Origin: Euryarchaeota archaeon UBA229 | Lineage (GTDB): Archaea > Thermoplasmatota > Poseidoniia > Poseidoniales > Poseidoniaceae | Direction of reading: 5' to 3' | DNA length: 11,830 nucleotides | Assembly (NCBI GenBank): GCA_002505355.1 | Contig: DAUW01000052.1 | Span: 1 to 11,830 of the forward strand | Shown: positions 8,501-11,830 of the stretch, piece after piece | How the letters are laid out: each line of letters opens with the position of its first letter | Position numbering within the stretch: the first letter of the stretch is position 1 | Position numbers and translations under genes: made by a program | Notes under the pieces: generated by a model | The model's database searches: none | What the model saw: only the letters and a program-made list of their open reading frames with translations | What the model was told of the DNA's origin: nothing

Positions 8501-11192
8501 CGTCATCTAAGCCAATATAACCCTCGGAAGTTGAGTCTGAAGCTATCGCGATAGAAGTAATTGACGGCGCACTGTTTACACTTGATACACCCACTGTGTA
8601 AGTTTTTGTAGCAATTGCTCCGTCAGAGTCCGTCGCAATAACGTCGATTGTATATGAACTCTTAGCCGAAAAGTCAGTTATGTAAGCTTCGCCTTCCTTC
8701 AAACTCAAAACGTTACCATCAATAACAAATGAATCATTATCATTGGAGTCAGAGGCAGCCGCAAGTGTAAAAGGAACGCTTTCATCTACGTCATCAGTAG
8801 CAATTAAATTCGCAACAAATTGCCCATCGGCTCCATCCGAAAGCGTCACGAGATCATCATTTTCTACGGTGATGGTAGGTTCATTGTTGGCACCAGTAAT
8901 ATTAACAGTTAAAGTTGTTGAAGCTGTTTCACCACTTAAGTCCGTCACCGTAACGGTATAGGTATCAGACTCCTCTGCCCCCTCCAAAAGTGCGTCAATC
9001 GCGCTTTCGTTGGGCGTTATCACATATGACCGCTCACTTGAATTGATGGTTAATGTTGTGTAGGTTCCATCGATGCTAAAAGTACCATCCCCGTTGTTTA
9101 CAGCTCCATCACCTAAAGTAAGCGTAAGGGACTCTGCGACAAATGGGGTGTCAGGGTCAGAAACATTAAACGTGCCTGAGAGATTTTCTGAAGTGTTATC
9201 CGCACCATCAGCACCCTCTGTAATTGTTGCGGCTGTTGGCTCCGAAATCTCAGGAGCGTCATTAACGTTGGCTACATTTACAGTATAGGAATTATCGCTT
9301 GTTCCACCATCAGAGTCTGTGGCCGTTAGAGTAATTGTATTTGAGCCAACATCGCCGCTTGTAGGCGTACCCGAGACTGTGTTGGTTTCCGCGTCAAACT
9401 CAACCCAATCGGGAGCGCTTTTCAAGGTAATAGTCAGTTCGGAGGTTTCATGGTCCACATCACTTGCGGTAATTACTTGCGAGTATTCTTCCCCTTGTGT
9501 GCCATCAGTTTCAACTTCAGTAAAACTTATTGTAGGAGCATCATTTACATTGGTTACGGTTAGTGTGAATGTTTGATTTCCCGACAGCCCAGTATCATCC
9601 GTAAAACGGATGGTAATTTCCTCCTCGCCAACATCATCATTATCTGGCGTACCAGAAAGAACACCACCCGTAGAGGTCGAAAAGTTAAAATCCAGCCATG
9701 ACGGCAAGTCACCAACGATTTCCATATTGGTGATTGTATCCCCTTCAGGATCAAATGCCTGAATGGTATAGGTAAACTCTGCATCCTCTGCAGTTGATGT
9801 GGAACTTTCTGAAAGCTCAGGGGCCTCAGCCACATTGACAGACTGAATTTCTAATTTTTGGATAGCAGACTTACCACCATCGTCAATGCCCTTCACATAT
9901 ACCGTGTAAACACCACCTTCGTGATCAGTACTTTCAAAGTCTAGTTCCTCACCTTCTTTCACAGCAAGAATATTTCCTGAAACGATCTCGAAGAGGGCCC
10001 CGTCAGCTTCTGAGGCAATAACTTCAAAGGATGGCGCACTGTTAGAGTCCTCCCCGTCGGAAAGCGTTAGAGACCCAATCGAATAATCCTCCAGTGGACC
10101 CTCATTTACCTCCGCACTACTCAGCACAACACCAGTCGGCGCCGAATTGGCTGCGCTGGCCGCAAAGGCATCTTCGCTAGTAAATGAAATATCGTCTGCG
10201 TCGCCAGAAGCAACTGCAGTAGCAATTTGATCAGATAATAGTTTTGCAGAGGAAAATGTGTTGACAACTGTCGTCAGGGCAGCACTCGCATCTGCGTCGT
10301 CTGAACCGAAAGCTGTTAAATCGGTATCTTCAGGAATGGCATCGATTGCAGAGTTCACAACCTGAATTGATCGAGCAATCTCGTCTTCCAAGGCATCGAT
10401 TGCACCAGTCGCTATTCCTTCGTTGGTTAATTCAGTTTTAAAACTGTCCTGCAGAGCAGCGATGTCATTATCTGGGTCAGCCAGACTGTTAGGCGCCAAA
10501 TCAAGTGTGCCTGACGTGTTAACCTTATTCTCAATAACCGACACCAAAGCACCAACAGCCGCAGCGGCCGCATCTGCGCCGCTCGCACCAACGGTTTCTG
10601 CCGCACTAGAAAGTGTCTCCAAAGTCGTTACAATCTGCATTGAGACTTTTTCAGCCTTCAAGGCGGTCTCAGCATCTGTCGTATCGAAGGGATTAAATTC
10701 TAAAAGATCAACTCCCTCTAAACCTAAAGCCGTTGCGACATCCGCTGGTGTTAAGCCACCCTGCTCGATGAGCGTTGTTATGGGCGTCACCACTCCCGAC
10801 CCTTCAGGAGCCGTTAAGGTAAAACCCCCTGCAGGCTGAAGATCTGAGGCGTCGGGATCCTCGCCTCCATAATTTATGACTGTGGTATCCGTCGACTCAA
10901 CAACAATTCTATAAGACGCGCCAGCTCCAAGACTAGAAGTGTCTACTGTAAAATCACCAAGAGCATCTGTTAAGCCGTTGTTATCTGCAAGTATATCACC
11001 ATCAGCTGCATTGTATACTCCATTAAAATCTCCATTCGCATCGGCGACATCCAAGAAAACTCGAGCGCCAAAAAGGGGTCCGTTGATCGCTGTACCATTT
11101 ATAAGAGCGGATAATGCACCGCCACCTCCGCCACAAGCAGACAGAACTAACAAAGAAAGCGGGCTGGCGATTTGTATGCGTCTTATATTCAT
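5532..11192 (-). CDS. Giant surface lipoprotein with cadherin/He_PIG/VCBS and Ig-like repeats
   Basis: It encodes 1886 residues from the ATG at 11192; another in-frame ATG at 11204 would add MGGS. I prefer 11192 because GGGGGA precedes it, whereas nothing like a ribosome site precedes 11204. MNIRRIQ, a short hydrophobic core and LSAC-GGGGG form a lipoprotein signal, with the lipidated cysteine at residue 20, the only cysteine in the protein. Residues ~21-345 form a head with a VFLDVADANGDFNG segment, a VVTPITTLIEQ segment and Ala-rich helical stretches. Modules follow: cadherin-like (~349-458), two He_PIG-like with GTPxxxDVG (~459-646), VCBS-like (~647-772) and cadherin-like (~773-871). Residues 872-1793 are long Ig-like repeats. 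Residues 1794-1886 resemble a SwmB cap (DELVIAFNEQID). Known families of this type are adhesive surface proteins; here adhesion is inferred. The +2 Gly fits outer-membrane sorting. It is first of the likely two-gene operon. Confidence 0.92.
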   Translation of the reverse strand: MNIRRIQIASPLSLLVLSACGGGGGALSALINGTAINGPLFGARVFLDVADANGDFNGVYNAADGDILADNNGLTDALGDFTVDTSSLGAGASYRIVVESTDTTVINYGGEDPDASDLQPAGGFTLTAPEGSGVVTPITTLIEQGGLTPADVATALGLEGVDLLEFNPFDTTDAETALKAEKVSMQIVTTLETLSSAAETVGASGADAAAAAVGALVSVIENKVNTSGTLDLAPNSLADPDNDIAALQDSFKTELTNEGIATGAIDALEDEIARSIQVVNSAIDAIPEDTDLTAFGSDDADASAALTTVVNTFSSAKLLSDQIATAVASGDADDISFTSEDAFAASAANSAPTGVVLSSAEVNEGPLEDYSIGSLTLSDGEDSNSAPSFEVIASEADGALFEIVSGNILAVKEGEELDFESTDHEGGVYTVYVKGIDDGGKSAIQKLEIQSVNVAEAPELSESSTSTAEDAEFTYTIQAFDPEGDTITNMEIVGDLPSWLDFNFSTSTGGVLSGTPDNDDVGEEEITIRFTDDTGLSGNQTFTLTVTNVNDAPTISFTEVETDGTQGEEYSQVITASDVDHETSELTITLKSAPDWVEFDAETNTVSGTPTSGDVGSNTITLTATDSDGGTSDNSYTVNVANVNDAPEISEPTAATITEGADGADNTSENLSGTFNVSDPDTPFVAESLTLTLGDGAVNNGDGTFSIDGTYTTLTINSSERSYVITPNESAIDALLEGAEESDTYTVTVTDLSGETASTTLTVNITGANNEPTITVENDDLVTLSDGADGQFVANLIATDDVDESVPFTLAAASDSNDNDSFVIDGNVLSLKEGEAYITDFSAKSSYTIDVIATDSDGAIATKTYTVGVSSVNSAPSITSIAIASDSTSEGYIGLDDEIVIEARTSEAVNEDSSFAITLSNDAVVTMTRDAETANKFTGTYTVEAGDDTEADTVLSVASYNSGDVVEANYDPTSAPAPLISGSETIEIGSGDGLIVDATAPTASLDNSGHAYDATTGVITLSGSNLLTVGVNAGESVKGILDFTKMTWDVDGGDAITLTFTEDDIATATADDASTLTITLTSDAKSNLHALDGFGGATATGGTADVIDVAAGFLKDAAGNVSSEESPLSNAAITLETDPPVINEISISPSDVALFGIGGEIDITLQMSEELNPSSELTLLLTNDAVVSFTVNADDATQLVGQYTVAADEDVAVGDLSVQLAQSNTVLDIAGNALPDGEDMVSDSLTDGLETVAIDATAPTASISATGHSYDASTGVLTLAGSQLDTLGIAVEDTDGGVDGDASSVVDMTKLTWDVDAGETTTLQMAEDAAESIVLTDANTLTITLTADAQTSLHALAGFGGTDATGGTADAIDIATGFVTDTAGNESTGLANPVANAEVTLADTTAPTITEITSATSDGDILGAGDTITFTAAISEDLKDESEMTITLSNGATVALTRVADDADAMTGDYIIEESDDEANGDSPLSIAAYNVGTSLDISGNALAGDTTIADFDSITAHVIDTTPPEATIAATGHTYNASTGVLALSGTNFDTLGITPFDDTADPAEDGDASSVVDATKLSWDINGSGAAPKVFAADDFASIVVTDATTLTLTLTSDAQTDLHGREDFGGTDATDGIADAIDVAIGFLSDTAGNVSTGIASPVANAEVTLADETAPSIDTITSATSDGDLLGVGDTITLSATVSENMGGTDGELVLTLSNGASVTLSHSDSTTLTGDYVIASDDLDTFGDDGDDDTLELSIVSYTPDITDVSGNAVATDLTISDFDDITSHVIDTTSPQLTVATWISDELVIAFNEQIDATSITDLTAALQSLDSVAADATITNQDSGNITFKITSTEVSAGTIDITDFDVTDLAGNTTTITELDIV
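5814..6182 (-). repeat. Lipoprotein long repeat R4, first half only
   Basis: This begins DETAPSIDTITSATSDGD, closely matching the start of R3 (DTTAPTITEITSATSDGD). It runs to the HVIDTTSPQ junction (residues ~1671-1793). The second half of the unit (GHxYxASTGVLxLSG through the DTAGN segment) is absent and the C-terminal cap follows directly. Confidence 0.8.
6183..6986 (-). repeat. Lipoprotein long repeat R3 (268 residues)
   Basis: Residues ~1403-1670. The first half is an Ig-like fold with GDTITFTAAISEDL and an acidic EESDDEANGD loop. The second half opens with ATGHTYNASTGVLALSG, continues with SSVVDATKLSWDI and LTLTLTSDAQTDLHG, and ends SDTAGNVSTGIASPVANAEV. The unit is 804 bases. Confidence 0.85.
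6987..7781 (-). repeat. Lipoprotein long repeat R2 (265 residues)
   Basis: Residues ~1138-1402, starting DPPVINEISISPSD. It has the same two-part plan, with ATGHSYDASTGVLTLAG, SSVVDMTKLTWDVDAG, TLTITLTADAQTSLHALAG and TDTAGNESTGLANPVANAEV. The second half is close to R3 in protein, but the DNA differs at many synonymous positions, so the duplication is not recent. Confidence 0.85.
7782..8579 (-). repeat. Lipoprotein long repeat R1 (266 residues)
   Basis: Residues ~872-1137, starting at the VNSAPSITSIAIASDS junction. It is the most divergent full copy. The first half includes DDEIVIEARTSEAVNEDSSF. The second half includes SGHAYDATTGVITLSGSN, FTKMTWDVDGG, TLTITLTSDAKSNLHALDG and KDAAGNVSSEESPLSNAAI. 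The unit is 798 bases. Confidence 0.82.
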
Positions 11193-11271
11193 GGATCCCC
11201 CCATACATTTTAAACGCCGGTAGCATTTTCTTACGGCGCTTTATTTTGTTATCTTAACAACCCCGAGTATC

Positions 11272-11300
11272 ATTTTGATAGTTGCGGCCAGGATAGTCAA
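11272..11300 (-). promoter_or_regulatory. Candidate sigma70-type promoter for the lipoprotein operon
   Basis: On the minus strand, TTGACT (11300-11295, five of six matches to the -35 consensus) is followed after 17 bases by CAAAAT (11277-11272, four of six matches to the -10). It would give a leader of about 70-75 bases before the ATG at 11192. Such matches arise by chance in AT-rich DNA, so this is only a candidate. Confidence 0.3.
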
Positions 11301-11371
11301 GCTTGTTTAAATTATATGTTACCTCAATTGCCTAAATTTAAAAGAAAAAATTTCATGCTCTGTAAAAAAAT

Positions 11372-11405
11372 TTTACCCAAGTAAATTTTGCATTCACTTG
11401 GTAAA
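11372..11405. repeat. Imperfect inverted repeat in the divergent promoter region
   Basis: TTTACCCAAGT (11372-11382) and ACTTGGTAAA (11396-11405) are reverse complements apart from one bulged C, separated by 13 mostly A/T bases. The position between two divergent genes suits a regulator binding site. A hairpin role is also possible, but no T-run follows that would mark a terminator for either gene. Confidence 0.5.
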
Positions 11406-11516
11406 GCTTAGATTAAATATTGAGCTATTTATTTAACTAATTTTAAAACTAAATTGTATGGGACAGTATAAATATCTCTTGTCTTTTAGATGTGCTTTTG
11501 ATCAGATGAAAAAATT

Positions 11517-11747
11517 ATGGGCATTTTAAAAATGAAAAAAACCCCTACTCTCGAATCATATGAAATAAGCGAAATAATAGAAATGGCTTTGTCAGATCAT
11601 GTAAGCTTTAACCAAATTCAAAAGCAACATGGTCTTCGAGAGGATGAAGTAAAAAAAATCATGAAAACAAACCTAAAGGCAGGTTCTTACAAAGCCTGGA
11701 GAAAAAGAGTTCGCGAATTTTCATCCAGAAGAGAACATTACAAATAA
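11517..11747 (+). CDS. DUF2805 / TIGR03643-like small protein
   Basis: It encodes 76 residues from the ATG at 11517, or 71 from an in-frame ATG at 11532 (MKKTPTLES). Neither has a clear Shine-Dalgarno, so the start is uncertain. The sequence matches my memory of the DUF2805/TIGR03643 pattern: an EIIEMALSDHVSFNQI segment, then QHGLREDEVKKIMKTNLK, and a basic C-terminus AWRKRVREFSSRREHYK corresponding to the family's LKPSSFRLWRKRV motif. Here KAGSYKAW replaces the commoner PSSFRLW. The length is typical of the family. The helix-turn-helix-like layout plus the basic tail would fit nucleic acid binding, but the family's function is unknown to me. It is transcribed divergently from the lipoprotein operon, so a regulatory link is possible but unsupported. 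Confidence 0.8.
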   Translation: MGILKMKKTPTLESYEISEIIEMALSDHVSFNQIQKQHGLREDEVKKIMKTNLKAGSYKAWRKRVREFSSRREHYK

Positions 11748-11767
11748 GGTGTTGGCATTTATTCTTT

Positions 11768-11830
11768 TTAAGTTTCCACCGAACCGGATTCTATAAATTC
11801 TTTATCGATCCCCGTTAGAGGCTGATCGTT
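11768..11830 (-). CDS. Possible C-terminal tail of a minus-strand gene (20 residues)
   Basis: From the right edge one minus-strand frame reads NDQPLTGIDKEFIESGSVET and stops at TAA (11770-11768). The other two minus-strand frames stop within this stretch. If real, it converges on the DUF2805-like gene with a 20-base gap. It is too short to identify and could be chance. Confidence 0.35.
   Translation of the reverse strand, partial: NDQPLTGIDKEFIESGSVET

Larger units (their letters stand above)
11205..11516. other. AT-rich divergent intergenic region
   Basis: This stretch separates the minus-strand lipoprotein gene from the plus-strand DUF2805-like gene, so both promoters should lie here. It is clearly more AT-rich than the flanking genes and has several A and T runs. 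A candidate minus-strand promoter (11272-11300) and an inverted repeat (11372-11405) are listed separately. A TATAAAT at 11467-11473 could be a plus-strand -10 box, but I see no good -35 at the right distance. I see no RNA gene or mobile-element end. Confidence 0.7.

Noticed and set aside
10423..10839. 138-residue plus-strand open frame
   Set aside because: It lies wholly antisense inside the lipoprotein gene. Its Ser/Ala/Val-rich product is what Asp/Thr/Ala-rich repeat codons give on the other strand, and no ribosome site is evident.
11748..11785. Terminator hairpin after the DUF2805-like gene (ggtgttgg ... tccacc)
   Set aside because: Only about four base pairs pair cleanly over a long loop and no T-run follows the stem.

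Overview
The window holds two very long genes on the minus strand and, at the right end, one small gene on the plus strand plus a possible gene tail. Together the two long genes take up about 94% of it. The gene style points to a Gram-negative, probably marine, proteobacterium: a lipoprotein signal with an LSAC lipobox, long acidic Ig-like and cadherin-like surface repeats, AT-rich intergenic DNA and a DUF2805/TIGR03643-type small protein. No rRNA or other marker gene is present, so the phylum is an inference.

Layout, in the direction of transcription of the large genes (right to left). (1) 11192-5532: an 1886-residue predicted outer-surface lipoprotein. It has an N-terminal lipid anchor, a partly helical head, five cadherin, He_PIG or VCBS-like modules, and then about three and a half copies of a ~266-residue repeat closed by a SwmB-like cap. 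(2) After 26 bases and a strong GGAGGA ribosome site, 5505-1: the first 1835 codons of a second giant gene that leaves the window still open. It has no signal peptide and no cysteine, is strongly acidic and Trp/Asn/Asp-rich, and is built from a ~473-residue super-repeat made of two alternating half-repeats. I do not recognise a family for it.

Right end: 11205-11516 is an AT-rich divergent intergenic region with a candidate minus-strand promoter and a bulged inverted repeat. A 71-76 residue DUF2805-like protein follows on the plus strand (11517-11747). A possible C-terminal tail of another minus-strand gene occupies 11768-11830.

How the genes work together is inferred from position. The tight spacing suggests that the lipoprotein and the giant repeat protein are co-transcribed and form a cell-surface pair, for example an anchored adhesin plus a secreted or surface-retained fibre. 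A type I secretion route for the second protein is plausible, because it lacks both an N-terminal signal and cysteine and turns Gly/Asp-rich at the window edge. The diagnostic C-terminus lies outside the window. The most novel item is the super-repeat protein itself.
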